A DNA stretch of 64,000 nt from Pseudomonas fluorescens (GCF_902497855.1 NZ_CABVHU010000010.1:124001-188000), one strand, 5' to 3'. Shown: positions 1 through 9,581, counted from the stretch's first letter. The notes: generated by a model not told the origin, from the letters alone. A program made the numbers and translations.

Positions 1-1631
1 TGTTCCTTGAGCAGCGACAGTTCCTGCCACAGCGGCGTAGACGTCGCGGCCAGATGGATCGCCAAGGTCTGCGGTCCTTGGGCAGTCAGGCCCCAGTCGA
101 GGGCCGAGCGAATGTCTTCCAGGCTGCGGGCATAGCGCTCGATCCATAGCCTGGTCGTGATCAGCTCCCAGTCGTGCCGGGCCTGACGCATCAGCGTCAG
201 ACAGTGTTCGGCATGGCGTTCCCGGGTGCCCTGCACATCGGCGGCCTGGTCGAGTTTCTCCAGGGCATAGCTGCGTGTGGTGTCGAGCAGACGGTAAAAC
301 ACTTCTTCGTCGCCCACTTCCACGTTGAGCAGCGATTTGGCCACCAGTTGCGTGATCGAGCCAAACACCTCGCGGGGTTCGATGTGTTCGCCGACAATTA
401 CCGCCGCCGCCGACGCCAGGGTGAAGCCACCCCGGAACATCCCCAGTCGGCGCAGGCAGGTCTGCTCGCACGGGCTGAGCAGTTCGAAGCTCCAGTCCAG
501 CGTGGCGCGAAGGGTTTGATGGCGCCCCGGCGTCGAATGACCACGTTGGGTGAGCAGGCGAAAACTGCCTTGCAGTTGCTCCAGCAGACCGCCCAGGCCC
601 TGGCTGCCGACCTGCGCCGCCGCCAGTTCGATGGCCAGCGGAATGCCGTCCAGACGACGGCAGATTTCAATCGCCAGGGGCAACTCGTCATCGGTCAGTT
701 CGAAGCTGTCATGGCTGGCCATCGCCCGCTCGACGAACAATTGCAACGCAGAAAAGCCCAGGGCCTGGGCGCGGTCGGCAATGGGGGGAGGGCAGTCCAG
801 CGAGTCCAGGCGCTGGACGTATTCGCCTTCGGCCCGCAGGCTCTCGCGGCTGGTGGCCAGGATATGCACCTGGGGTGCGCCGCGAAGGATGCTTTCGCTC
901 AGTAGCGCGACGGCGTCGATCAGGTGTTCACAGTTATCGATCACCAGCAGCATCTGCCGCTCGCGCAGGCACGCCGCGAGGCCGCTCGTGGGTTCGGCAT
1001 CGTGCAGGGACAGGTCAAGCAATGTCGCCAGGTGGTGGATGATCACCGACGGGTCGTTGATCGGTGCCAGGTCCAGCAGGCGAATGCCGTCCCGGTAGCG
1101 CCCGATCAGTTGTTCGGCGACGCGCAACGCCACGGTGGTCTTGCCGATGCCGCCGGGGCCGACCAGGGTAATGAAGCGCTGGCGCGCCAGTTGCACCACC
1201 AGACTGTCGACCAATGACTGGCGCCCGATCGGGCGGGTGCGGCGCACGGGCAGGTTGTGGCCGCTCGGTGGGGGGGCGTCGTTGCCGGGAGGGGGCGCGA
1301 CCTGCTCCAGTGAATAGGGCGCTACAAAACTGTAGCCACGCTGGGCGACAGTGACGATGTAGCGCTGGCCGGCCTGACCATCGCCGAGGGCTTTGCGCAA
1401 CGCCGCCATGTGCACACGCAGGTTGATGTCTTCCACGATGCTTTTTGGCCAGACCCGGGCGATCAGCGCTTGTTTGCTGACCACATTCCCGGCGTGTTCC
1501 AGCAGGATCAACAGAATGTCCAGGGCGCGTCGGCCCAGGCGCAATGGCTGGTCGGCCTCCATCACCAGGCGCTGGCCAGGGTAGATCCGGTAGGGGCCAA
1601 AATGGATGGCCTGTTCAGGGGAAAGGGTCAA
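1..1631 (-). CDS. Winged-helix transcriptional regulator with NB-ARC-type ATPase (partial, C-terminus off window)
   Basis: Translating the minus strand from 1631 gives an OmpR/PhoB-type winged helix in the first ~100 residues (ending in the typical RGYSF motif), then a P-loop GPGGIGKTT and a long ATPase/helical region that runs off the left edge. This layout is that of the Pseudomonas ATP-binding winged-helix regulators (AfsR/MalT-like architecture), which presumably respond to a metabolite through the C-terminal part, not seen here. I chose the TTG at 1631 because GCGGAG lies 7 bases upstream and the frame holds no ATG or GTG before it; a GTG at 1639 is in another frame and hits a stop at once. 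The stop upstream in this frame is about 80 bases away. Target genes are unknown. Confidence 0.85.
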   Translation of the reverse strand, partial: MTLSPEQAIHFGPYRIYPGQRLVMEADQPLRLGRRALDILLILLEHAGNVVSKQALIARVWPKSIVEDINLRVHMAALRKALGDGQAGQRYIVTVAQRGYSFVAPYSLEQVAPPPGNDAPPPSGHNLPVRRTRPIGRQSLVDSLVVQLARQRFITLVGPGGIGKTTVALRVAEQLIGRYRDGIRLLDLAPINDPSVIIHHLATLLDLSLHDAEPTSGLAACLRERQMLLVIDNCEHLIDAVALLSESILRGAPQVHILATSRESLRAEGEYVQRLDSLDCPPPIADRAQALGFSALQLFVERAMASHDSFELTDDELPLAIEICRRLDGIPLAIELAAAQVGSQGLGGLLEQLQGSFRLLTQRGHSTPGRHQTLRATLDWSFELLSPCEQTCLRRLGMFRGGFTLASAAAVIVGEHIEPREVFGSITQLVAKSLLNVEVGDEEVFYRLLDTTRSYALEKLDQAADVQGTRERHAEHCLTLMRQARHDWELITTRLWIERYARSLEDIRSALDWGLTAQGPQTLAIHLAATSTPLWQELSLLKE

Positions 1632-1639
1632 CGGGGCAC

Positions 1640-2042
1640 TCCGCGGAAATTCACAACGATTAACTCTTACTGCTTCAGGTCTGCGCCCAAAACTCTCCTA
1701 TCGGGGCTGATGCGTCAAGAGTGTGCCAAAGATCCCGTGGCGCGTCTGGCGTAGCTCATGAGCCACTGTATCGCGACGCGAACCACCTGCGTACCGACAA
1801 ATTGTGGGCAACGCCAAACCCTGTAGGAGCCGGCTTGCCGGCGAAGGCGTCTTCATGACCACCGCAGGACTTGAGGCTGCCTTCGCTGCGGTGCGGCGAT
1901 CCGACAAGCCAGCTCCTACAGGATCACCTGCGTACCGACAAATTGTGAGCAGCGCCAAACCCTGTAGGAGCCCGGCTTGCCGGCGAAGGCGTCTTCAAGG
2001 GCGCTGCAGGACTCGAAGCCGCCTTCGCTGGCAAGCCAGCTC
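1640..2042. repeat. Intergenic REP cluster
   Basis: About 400 bases without a gene. They contain four REP-type half palindromes: GTAGGAGCCGGCTTGCCGGCGA at about 1822, its inverse ending at about 1921, a second forward copy at about 1963 and an inverse at about 2048. The phrase CCTGCGTACCGACAAATTGTG occurs twice (about 1787 and 1927), so the block looks like a duplicated REP unit of roughly 140 bases. Short open frames across it are repeat artefacts. Confidence 0.8.
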
Positions 2043-2456
2043 CTACAGGTTGGTGCGGGGGAGGGCACGCAAGGTCTGACAGCGCCAGGCAAACGGATTG
2101 ATGCCCTCGCTACGGGTGAAGTTATGGCAGAAATGCGCCTGGTCGCAGAAGCCACATTCCAGGCTTATCTGCGTGAGCGTCAAGTCAGTGGTGCGTATCA
2201 GTTGTTTGGCCCGCGCAATGCGCTGGTGCCGAATCCAGTCCTGGGGCGAGAGGCCGGTACTGCACTTGAACGCGCGGGAGAAATGACTGCGCGAGAGCGC
2301 GCAGGCCTGGGCCAGTTCGGTCACTTCCAGCGGCTCACCGAGGCGGTCGAGGATCAGTTGCTTGACCAGGCTTTCGCGCCACGGGGTGAGGCCGCCGGTG
2401 TTTTTCTTGGTTTCAGTGACGGGCGCGCGAGCGGCGCTTTGCTGAAATTGAGCCAT
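2043..2456 (-). CDS. AraC-family transcriptional regulator (HTH-only)
   Basis: A 137-residue protein made almost only of the two helix-turn-helix AraC DNA-binding domain: LEVTELAQACALSRSHFSRAFK is the first HTH and LTQISLECGFCDQAHFCHNFTR the second, followed by the usual GINPFAWR end. There is no room for a ligand-binding domain, so it is either constitutively able to bind DNA or controlled by its own level. No strong ribosome binding site is visible before the ATG at 2456. Its end overlaps the last REP element. It stands divergent from the LysR gene at 2628, which could be a target; that is inference only. Confidence 0.85.
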   Translation of the reverse strand: MAQFQQSAARAPVTETKKNTGGLTPWRESLVKQLILDRLGEPLEVTELAQACALSRSHFSRAFKCSTGLSPQDWIRHQRIARAKQLIRTTDLTLTQISLECGFCDQAHFCHNFTRSEGINPFAWRCQTLRALPRTNL

Positions 2457-2627
2457 GGCAGGTGTCCGTGTCGGTGAGAGTCATTCTTGTTCCGGGGCGC
2501 TCTGGCAGGCGAGTTAAACGTTGTTAATTCTTCGTTCGTGGCAGGCAGTCTTGAGCAAAGTCAGACACACTCTTCGCCCCCGTGCCTGGCTGAACACACA
2601 ACGGAACCATACCTATGAGCCATACTT

Positions 2628-3548
2628 ATGAACCGTAACGATCTGCGCCGCGTCGACATGAACCTGCTGGTGATTTTCGAGGCCCTGATGTTCGAAAAGA
2701 ACCTGACCCGTGTAGCGGAAAAGCTGTTCATGGGCCAACCGGCGGTGAGTGCGGCGCTGGGACGATTGCGCAATTTGTTCGACGATCCGTTGTTGCTGCG
2801 CAACGGTCGCGGGATGGAACCGACGGCGCGCGCGCTGGCGATTCTCAAAGAGTTGCAGCCGGCGATGGATGTCATTTCCGGGGCGGTCAGCCGGGCGAAA
2901 GAATTTGATCCGGCGACGAGCCGCGATGTGTTTCGCATCGGACTGTCTGACGATGCCGAGTTTGGGTTGTTTGCGCCGTTGCTGCGCCAGCTGCAGGAAG
3001 AGGCGCCGGGGATCGTGGTGGTGGTGCGTCGCGCCAATTATCTGCTGATGCCGGCGTTGCTGGCCTCGGGAGAAATATCCGTAGGGGTGAGTTACACCAC
3101 GGAGTTGCCGGCGAATGCCAAGTGCAAGAAGTTGCGGGATATCCCCTGCAAGGTGCTGCGCGGGGACAAGCGGCCGGGGACGCTGACGCTTGACCAGTAC
3201 TGTGAACGGCCCCATGCGATGGTGTCGTTCTCCGGTGATCTGAGTGGCAACATTGATCTGGACCTGGCCAAGATCGGACGGTGTCGACGGGTGGTGCTTG
3301 GGGTCCCGCAATTCAGTGGGTTGCGGGCGTTGCTGGCCGGGACGGAGATGATTGCGACGGTTCCCGATTATGCCGCGTGCGCGTTGGTCGAGGGTTGTGC
3401 CTTGCGCGCGGAAGATCCGCCGTTTTCGATCGAGGCGGCGCAGCTTTCCATGGCATGGAGCGGGGTGCATGACAATGATCCGGCGGAGAAGTGGTTACGA
3501 TCGCGCATCGGTCAGTTCATGTCTGAGCCGCTGAACATTCCGACCTGA
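2628..3548 (+). CDS. LysR-family transcriptional regulator
   Basis: A 306-residue LysR regulator. The N-terminal HTH (DMNLLVIFEALMFEKNLTRVAEKLFMGQPAVSAALGRLR, about residues 10-48) is of the NodD/LinR type with the DLNLL-like opening, and the rest fits the LysR effector domain. The likely targets are the genes just downstream on the same strand (ABM-domain protein, amidohydrolase, ycaC). A seven-codon reading frame starting at 2614 overlaps the start of this gene in another frame and may be a small leader peptide, since the better GGAA sits before it. Effector unknown. Confidence 0.88.
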   Translation: MNRNDLRRVDMNLLVIFEALMFEKNLTRVAEKLFMGQPAVSAALGRLRNLFDDPLLLRNGRGMEPTARALAILKELQPAMDVISGAVSRAKEFDPATSRDVFRIGLSDDAEFGLFAPLLRQLQEEAPGIVVVVRRANYLLMPALLASGEISVGVSYTTELPANAKCKKLRDIPCKVLRGDKRPGTLTLDQYCERPHAMVSFSGDLSGNIDLDLAKIGRCRRVVLGVPQFSGLRALLAGTEMIATVPDYAACALVEGCALRAEDPPFSIEAAQLSMAWSGVHDNDPAEKWLRSRIGQFMSEPLNIPT

Positions 3549-3704
3549 AAAAGAGCACGTACATCCAATTTTCCCCGCCTCCACCCCGGCACTATCAAAC
3601 CCGGTCCCGGCGCATCGACGCCGGTAGTTTCTGATTTGTTTCACCAGCATCCTTATCTCCGGGCCGGCTGGCGTTCAATGTTCGTCTCTGCGGAGCCTCG
3701 CGTC

Positions 3705-4295
3705 ATGCCTGAAGTCAATCGTTTCGAAGAAGTCGTGACCCTGGTCATCAAACACCGGATCAAGGCCGGGTTCGAGGTGCCTTACGAAGCCTGGTTGCGC
3801 AACATCGTCAGCATTGCCGGCCAGCAGGAAGGGCACCTGGGGGTGGATGTGATGCGCGGCAAGAACGCCGGTCTCGACCTGTACACCTGCGTGCTGCGTT
3901 TCTGCTCCACCGAGGCGATGCAACGCTGGCTCGATTCGTCGCAACGCCAGACGCTGGTCGAGCAAGCCACGCCGATGCTGGCGGACGGTGACCAGACCGA
4001 GGTCAACCCGGTCAATGAATTCTGGTTCGCCCCCCAGGCCGATGCGGGTTCGCCGCCGCCACGCTGGAAGCAGGCAGTGGTGACGCTGCTGGTGATACTG
4101 CCGCACACCCTGCTGGTGCCGCTGATCTGGGGACCGCTGTTGCAGCTCAACGCGTTCCTCTCGCACTACGTGGTCGCGACGTTCCTGATCACCCTGACCA
4201 TTGTGGTGTCGGTGGTGTACCTGTTCATGCCGATGGCGACGCGTCTGTTTGCGCCTTGGCTTTCCTCTTCCACTCAGCCTAAGGAAACGCGATGA
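3705..4295 (+). CDS. ABM-domain protein with C-terminal membrane helices
   Basis: About 196 residues. Residues ~1-100 fit the antibiotic-biosynthesis-monooxygenase (ABM, ferredoxin-like) fold; residues ~125-190 hold two hydrophobic segments (VVTLLVILPHTLLVPLIW and VVATFLITLTIVVSVVYLF). Such fusions are common in Pseudomonas but their reaction is not known. I prefer the ATG at 3705 (GGAG about 9 bases upstream) over ATG 3678. Its stop overlaps the next start (ATGA at 4292), so it is translationally coupled to the amidohydrolase. Confidence 0.75.
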   Translation: MPEVNRFEEVVTLVIKHRIKAGFEVPYEAWLRNIVSIAGQQEGHLGVDVMRGKNAGLDLYTCVLRFCSTEAMQRWLDSSQRQTLVEQATPMLADGDQTEVNPVNEFWFAPQADAGSPPPRWKQAVVTLLVILPHTLLVPLIWGPLLQLNAFLSHYVVATFLITLTIVVSVVYLFMPMATRLFAPWLSSSTQPKETR

Positions 4296-6130
4296 GCGCC
4301 GATCTGATTTTATTCAATGGCCAGTTTCATACCGTTGACCGGGAAAATCCGCGTGCCAGCGCCGTGGCCATCAGCGACGGCCGCTTCGTCGTGGTCGGCA
4401 CCGACGCCGAAGCCATGGCCCTGCGCGGTTCGGGCACCCAGGTCATCGACCTCAAGAGTCGCTGCATTATCCCTGGCCTCAACGACTCCCACCTGCACCT
4501 GATCCGCGGCGGCTTGAACTACAACCTCGAATTGCGCTGGGAAGGCGTGCCGTCGGTGGTCGATGCGCTGCGCATGCTCAAGGATCAGGCCGACCGTACG
4601 CCGACGCCGCAGTGGGTGCGGGTGGTGGGTGGCTGGAACGAATTCCAGTTCGCCGAAAAACGCATGCCGACCCTGGAAGAGCTCAACCAGGCGGCGCCCG
4701 ACACGCCGGTGTTTGTGCTGCATTTGTACGACCGCGCCTTGCTCAATCGCGCAGCGTTGCGCGTGGCCGGTTACACCCGCAATACGCCGAACCCGCCGGG
4801 CGGCGAGATTGTGCGCGATGCCAACGGCGAGCCGACGGGCATGCTGGTGGCGCGGCCCAACGCGATGATTCTGTACTCGACCCTGGCCAAGGGGCCGAAG
4901 CTGCCGCTGGAATATCAGGTCAACTCGACCCGCCAGTTCATGCGCGAACTCAACCGTCTGGGCCTGACCAGCGCCATCGATGCCGGCGGTGGTTTCCAGA
5001 ACTATCCGGACGATTACCAGGTGATCGAACAGCTGGCCAAGGACCAGCTACTGACCATTCGCATCGCCTACAACCTGTTCACCCAGAAGCCCAAGGAAGA
5101 GCTGACCGACTTCAAGAACTGGACCAGCAGCGTCACCTTGCACCAGGGTGACGATTACCTGCGCCACAACGGCGCCGGGGAAATGCTGGTGTTCTCGGCG
5201 GCGGATTTCGAAGATTTCCTCGAGCCGCGCCCGGACCTGCCACAGACCATGGAAGACGAACTGGAACCGGTGGTTCGCCATCTGGTCGAGCAGCGCTGGC
5301 CATTCCGCCTGCACGCCACCTACGACGAATCCATCAGCCGCATGCTCGACGTGTTCGAGAAGGTCAATCGCGATATTCCGTTCAATGGTTTGCCCTGGTT
5401 TTTCGACCACGCCGAAACCATCACCCCGCAGAACATCGAGCGGGTGAGGGCGCTGGGCGGCGGGATTGCGATCCAGGATCGCATGGCGTTCCAAGGCGAA
5501 TATTTCGTCGAGCGTTACGGCGCCAAGGCCGCCGAAGCCACGCCGCCGATCAAGCGCATGCTGGCCGAAGGGGTGCCGGTCGGCGCTGGCACCGACGCCA
5601 CGCGGGTGTCCAGCTACAACCCCTGGACCTCGTTGTACTGGATGGTCAGCGGTCGCACCGTCGGCGGCCTGGAACTGCACAGCGAAGGACTTTCCCGCCA
5701 GACCGCGCTGGAGTTGTTCACCCATGGCAGCGCCTGGTTTTCTTCCGAACAGGGAAAAAAAGGCATGATCAAGGTCGGCCAACTGGCTGACCTGGCGGCC
5801 CTGAGCGCGGACTTTTTCAGTGTCGACGAAGAAGCGATCAAGTGGATCGAATCGGTGTTGACCGTGGTCGGCGGCAAGGTGGTGTACGCCGCCGGTGATT
5901 TCGAAAAACTGGGGCCCGTCAGCGTGCCGGTGCTGCCGGACTGGTCGCCGGTGGTCAAGGTGCCGGGCCACTGGCGCCCGACTTCGCCGATGCAGGCGCA
6001 GGTTCACCATTGCAGCGGGCCGTGCGCGGTGCACTCCCACAGCCATGAACGGGCGCGGTTGTCCAACGCGCCGGTCAGCGATTTCGCCGGTTTCTGGGGC
6101 GCCTTTGGCTGCTCGTGTTTTGCCTTCTGA
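4292..6130 (+). CDS. Metal-dependent amidohydrolase (amidohydrolase family 3, YtcJ-like)
   Basis: A 612-residue cytosolic hydrolase of the amidohydrolase-3 group: a small beta domain (ILFNGQFHTVDRENPRASAVAISDGRFV), then the metal-binding NDSHLHL at about residue 65, later FDHAETI and GAGTDATR, which supply the remaining metal/catalytic residues, and an ending beta domain (VVGGKVVYA). The family hydrolyses amide or imide bonds; the substrate cannot be read from sequence. It carries an extra Cys/His-rich tail (HHCSGPCAVHSHSHERAR) ending GCSCFAF, which could bind metal. It is coupled to the ABM gene upstream and followed by ycaC, which suggests a small catabolic operon. Confidence 0.85.
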   Translation: MSADLILFNGQFHTVDRENPRASAVAISDGRFVVVGTDAEAMALRGSGTQVIDLKSRCIIPGLNDSHLHLIRGGLNYNLELRWEGVPSVVDALRMLKDQADRTPTPQWVRVVGGWNEFQFAEKRMPTLEELNQAAPDTPVFVLHLYDRALLNRAALRVAGYTRNTPNPPGGEIVRDANGEPTGMLVARPNAMILYSTLAKGPKLPLEYQVNSTRQFMRELNRLGLTSAIDAGGGFQNYPDDYQVIEQLAKDQLLTIRIAYNLFTQKPKEELTDFKNWTSSVTLHQGDDYLRHNGAGEMLVFSAADFEDFLEPRPDLPQTMEDELEPVVRHLVEQRWPFRLHATYDESISRMLDVFEKVNRDIPFNGLPWFFDHAETITPQNIERVRALGGGIAIQDRMAFQGEYFVERYGAKAAEATPPIKRMLAEGVPVGAGTDATRVSSYNPWTSLYWMVSGRTVGGLELHSEGLSRQTALELFTHGSAWFSSEQGKKGMIKVGQLADLAALSADFFSVDEEAIKWIESVLTVVGGKVVYAAGDFEKLGPVSVPVLPDWSPVVKVPGHWRPTSPMQAQVHHCSGPCAVHSHSHERARLSNAPVSDFAGFWGAFGCSCFAF

Positions 6131-6198
6131 CCCATCCCAAAAACGCCGGCCCGCTGGACCGGCGTTCCAAGCGACAACCATCCACCGAGGAGTTTTCC

Positions 6199-6825
6199 AT
6201 GAGCAACGTTCCCTACAAACGCCTGAACAAAGACGACGCCGTTGTGCTGTTGGTCGACCACCAGACCGGCCTGATTTCGTTGGTCCAGGATTTTTCGCCG
6301 AATGAATTCAAGAACAACGTGCTGGCCCTGGGCGACGTGGCCAAATTCTTCAAGCTGCCGACCATCCTGACCACCAGCTTCGAAAACGGCCCGAACGGCC
6401 CGATCGTGCCTGAGTTGAAAGAGCAGTTCCCGGACGCGCCGTACATTCCGCGTCCAGGCCAGATCAATGCCTGGGACAATGAAGATTTCGTCAACGCCGT
6501 GAAAGCCACTGGCCGCAAGCAACTGATCATCGCCGGTGTGGTGACCGATGTGTGCGTGACCTTCCCGACCCTGTCGGCATTGGCTGAAGGTTTTGAAGTG
6601 TTCGTGGTGACCGACGCATCCGGCACCTTCAACGAAACCGTGCAACAGGCAGCCTGGGCGCGCATGGCGGCAGCCGGTGCACAGCTGGTGAACTGGTTCT
6701 CGGTGGCGTGTGAGCTGCAGGGCGACTGGCGCAACGACATGGAAGGCCTGGCGAACTTGCTGTCGCCGCGCATTCCCAACTACCGCAACTTGATGAACAG
6801 CTATTCGGTGCTGACCTCCAAATAA
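6199..6825 (+). CDS. ycaC: YcaC-type isochorismatase-like hydrolase
   Basis: A 208-residue cysteine hydrolase closely resembling YcaC of Escherichia coli and Pseudomonas through its whole length: LLVDHQTGL (catalytic Asp20), the NAWDNEDFV segment and GVVTDVCVTFP with the nucleophile Cys119. YcaC forms an octamer of unknown physiological substrate. The ATG at 6199 has GAGGAG about 9 bases upstream; longer forms run back over the previous gene. It lies 68 bases after the amidohydrolase on the same strand and may be in its operon. Confidence 0.93.
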   Translation: MSNVPYKRLNKDDAVVLLVDHQTGLISLVQDFSPNEFKNNVLALGDVAKFFKLPTILTTSFENGPNGPIVPELKEQFPDAPYIPRPGQINAWDNEDFVNAVKATGRKQLIIAGVVTDVCVTFPTLSALAEGFEVFVVTDASGTFNETVQQAAWARMAAAGAQLVNWFSVACELQGDWRNDMEGLANLLSPRIPNYRNLMNSYSVLTSK

Positions 6826-6840
6826 GAAGTCAACGCACAC

Positions 6841-6936
6841 CCTGTAGGAGCTGGCTTGCCAGCGAAAGCGGTGGGTCAGTCGACACATGTATTAACTGAC
6901 ACACCGCCTTCGCTGGCAAGCCAGCTCCTACAGGGT
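6841..6936. repeat. REP pair (inverted)
   Basis: CCTGTAGGAGCTGGCTTGCC (about 6841) and its inverse GGCAAGCCAGCTCCTACAGG (ending about 6934) face each other around an AT-richer spacer. It sits between the convergent ends of ycaC and the MscS gene and may act as a bidirectional stop or mRNA stabiliser. Confidence 0.88.
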
Positions 6937-6955
6937 GAATGTGTGCACCCGCCAT

Positions 6956-8383
6956 TCAACGCTTGTGCAACCACCCCAGAAAACCGCCTTTCTTGATCGG
7001 CACCGGCTTGGCCAACAATGCCAACCGGCTGTTCTGCTGCCGCACCGCCTGCAACTTGTTCAACGCCCGACCCACCTCGGCGCGCTGTTCCATGCAGCTG
7101 CGGGCCAGGGATTTATCGATCCGGTAAATGATGCACGAGGTCAACGTAGTGAACGTCGCCTGTGACGGCGTATCGGCAAGAATGCTCTGTTCGCCCATCA
7201 CCTCGCTCGGCCCCATGCGGCCAGCTTCAACGTGCCCGCTGCCATCAGGCACGGTCGCGCTGACCACGCCCGTGGCGATGACCATCAGACTGTCCGGCAC
7301 TTCACCCAGTTCCAGCACCACCTGACCGGCCGCGTATTGCTGTGCAACCATGCACTGAGCCATTTGATCGCGTTCCTCTTCGCTCAGGGAACGGAAGACT
7401 TTCACTTCATCGAGCAATGCCCGGGCGCGGGTCGAGGGCTCGATCACGCCATCGAGCTGCCGGGAAATACCCGCCGCTTCCAGGTGCCGATGGGCCAGGT
7501 CAAACAGTTGATTGCGCACTTCGCTTTTTTTGCCCAGCTCGGTGATAAAGCCGCTGGCCACGTATTCGGACATGCTGTCGCCGGCTTCCTTGAGCACCGC
7601 TTTCGGGGCCGGGTTGAGCAGCAGACTGCTGCTGCCCTGCAGCGTGCGATCAAGCGCATCGAGCACCCGACGTGGACGAATGTGGTTGGGCACCCGAATG
7701 CTGATCGACACGCCATGCATGTTGCTGGGACGACTCAGGTTGACGATCTTCGCCTTGGCCGCCACCGAGTTCGGCACCACTGCCGTGCTGCCGGCACTGG
7801 TCAGCAGGTGGGTGGCGCGCCAGTCGATGTCCAGCACCTTGCCTTCCACGCCGTCGATCATGATCCAGTCATCCACCTGATAGGGCTTGGTGGTGTTGAG
7901 CACGATGCCGGAAAACACATCGCTCAACGTGCTCTGCAGCGCCAGACCGACCACGATCGCCACCACCCCGGACGTCGCCAGCAAGCCTTTCACCGGCAAC
8001 TCCAGCACATAGCCGGCCGCTGCCACAATGGCGATCAGAAATACCAGCGCACCAATGACATCCTGCAGCAGCCGGCCGCTGTGACCGATACGACGCATCA
8101 GCACCAGGCCGATGACTTCGGTGAGCACCCGCGCGGCGTACAGCCACCAGAGAATCCCCAGCGCCGTGGCACCCAGTTGGGCCGCGCGATCATCGGCAAA
8201 CACCGGCGCCTGCAACGGGCTGACGCCGGCGTTGATGATGAGCGCGCTGAAAGCCAGGAACACCGCCAGGCGCACACCCACGCGCATGACGCGATGTTTG
8301 TACGGGGCGAGGTGCCAGAGCAGGGCATCGATCACCAGCAGCAGGGTGCTCCAAGACAGCAGGTGAGCAAGCAAGAAGGACAT
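6956..8383 (-). CDS. Mechanosensitive channel (MscS family) with cyclic-nucleotide-binding domain
   Basis: About 475 residues. Four or five membrane helices (residues ~1-150) lead into the MscS pore and beta domain (VAIVVGLALQSTLSDVFSGIVLNTTKPYQVDDWIMIDGVEGKV, with the GLALQ and DVFSG landmarks). After ~330 comes a cNMP-binding fold (AAGQVVLELGEVPDSLMVIATGVV ... MGEQSIL). The inner-membrane channel is expected to release solutes under tension or in response to a nucleotide. Start chosen at 8383 because GGAG stands 6 bases upstream; an ATG at 8401 is less well placed. Divergent from the LysR gene at 8507. Confidence 0.9.
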   Translation of the reverse strand: MSFLLAHLLSWSTLLLVIDALLWHLAPYKHRVMRVGVRLAVFLAFSALIINAGVSPLQAPVFADDRAAQLGATALGILWWLYAARVLTEVIGLVLMRRIGHSGRLLQDVIGALVFLIAIVAAAGYVLELPVKGLLATSGVVAIVVGLALQSTLSDVFSGIVLNTTKPYQVDDWIMIDGVEGKVLDIDWRATHLLTSAGSTAVVPNSVAAKAKIVNLSRPSNMHGVSISIRVPNHIRPRRVLDALDRTLQGSSSLLLNPAPKAVLKEAGDSMSEYVASGFITELGKKSEVRNQLFDLAHRHLEAAGISRQLDGVIEPSTRARALLDEVKVFRSLSEEERDQMAQCMVAQQYAAGQVVLELGEVPDSLMVIATGVVSATVPDGSGHVEAGRMGPSEVMGEQSILADTPSQATFTTLTSCIIYRIDKSLARSCMEQRAEVGRALNKLQAVRQQNSRLALLAKPVPIKKGGFLGWLHKR

Positions 8384-8506
8384 GGGAGACTCCGGCGGCA
8401 AGAGGGGTGCGGATCAGGCGATACGAGCGTTGTGACACAGATTAATAGGGTGCTGGAAAGGGAAAAAGCGGCTATAAAGTGTATGACTGTCAACCAGGAT
8501 GTGACA

Positions 8507-9403
8507 ATGAACCCTTTCGAAGACATGCGTATTTTTTGCCAGGTCATGGACTCGGGCAGCTTCACTGCTGCCGCCGATCAATTGGGTCTGTCCAAGCAAT
8601 TCGTCAGCCGGCGGCTGATGCAGCTCGAAGCACGTCTGGGCGTGCGTTTGCTCAACCGGTCTACCCGGCGCCTGGACGTTACTCCCCTGGGGCAGAGTTA
8701 CTACGAGTCGGCCTTGCGCCTGCTCGGTGAAGTGGAGCAGGTCGAGCAAGGTATCGCCGGCCAGACCACCGAGCCGCGGGGCACCATTCGCGTGAGTGCG
8801 CCATTGTCGTTCGCACTGGCGCACCTGGGCTGTCTGCTGCCGCTGTTCTTGCAGCGTTACCGCGACGTCACGGTGGAAGTCGACTTGAGCGACAGGCCAG
8901 TGGACCTGCTCAGCGAGGGCTACGACCTGGCCCTGCGCATCGGCATTCTGGAAGACTCGACGCTGATCGCCCGACGTATCGCCTCCATCCAGCGGGTGTA
9001 CTGCGCCAGCCCGGCGTACCTGGCCGAACGCGGCACGCCGCTCAAGCCCGAAGATTTGCACAGCCATGACTGCCTGCCGTATGGCCATGGTCGTCAGGTG
9101 CAGTGGCGATTTGTTGGGCAGGGCAAGCCGCTGGCGGTCAACGTCACCGGGCGGATGCGGGTCAACAACGGTGAGTTGCTCAAGGATGCAGCGATCGCCG
9201 GGATGGGGATTACCTACTTGCCGACGTTCATTGTCGGCGCGGCGTTGAAGGATGGCAGGCTGGTGCCGGTGCTGGACGATTTTCGGCCTGAGCCGCTGAC
9301 GTTATCGGCGGTGTATCCGCAGCATCGGCAGGGGTCGAGGCCGGTGCGGGCGTTGATCGAGTTCTTGCGTGAGCAGCTGGATCGAGCTGACGAGCCGTTG
9401 TAG
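8507..9403 (+). CDS. LysR-family transcriptional regulator
   Basis: A 298-residue LysR regulator of the DsdC/AaeR-like type: HTH FCQVMDSGSFTAAADQLGLSKQFVSRRLMQLEARLGVRLLNR at residues ~8-50, then a complete effector domain (CASPAYLAERG, GMGITYLPTF). The start at 8507 has AGGA about 8 bases upstream; the same frame stays open far upstream but that part is antisense to the MscS gene and not coding. Regulatory target unknown; the divergent channel gene is a candidate. Confidence 0.9.
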   Translation: MNPFEDMRIFCQVMDSGSFTAAADQLGLSKQFVSRRLMQLEARLGVRLLNRSTRRLDVTPLGQSYYESALRLLGEVEQVEQGIAGQTTEPRGTIRVSAPLSFALAHLGCLLPLFLQRYRDVTVEVDLSDRPVDLLSEGYDLALRIGILEDSTLIARRIASIQRVYCASPAYLAERGTPLKPEDLHSHDCLPYGHGRQVQWRFVGQGKPLAVNVTGRMRVNNGELLKDAAIAGMGITYLPTFIVGAALKDGRLVPVLDDFRPEPLTLSAVYPQHRQGSRPVRALIEFLREQLDRADEPL

Positions 9404-9419
9404 AACGCCACCGATCCCA

Positions 9420-9527
9420 TGTAGGAGCCGGCTTGCTGGCGAAGACGGCGGCACATTCGGCAGAGGTGTTGACTGGCAGACCGCTTTCGCTGCGGTGCGG
9501 CGATCCGAAAAGCCAGGTCTTACAGGG
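9420..9527. repeat. REP pair
   Basis: GTAGGAGCCGGCTTGCTGGCGA (about 9421) and a decayed inverse copy (AAGCCAGGTCTTACAGGGG, ending about 9527). It lies between the convergent ends of the LysR gene and gspF. Confidence 0.75.
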
Positions 9528-9581
9528 GAGATGTGTGGTGTGGGCGTCGGTTTCGGCGTCCGCCGGATGTGCCTGGGTCCA

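Noticed and set aside
1698..2155. Small open frames between the first regulator and the AraC gene
   Set aside because: They are translations of REP palindromes.
7232..8506. N-terminal extension of the LysR protein in the same frame
   Set aside because: It is antisense to the MscS gene; a LysR protein starts at the HTH, and 8507 has a ribosome binding site.
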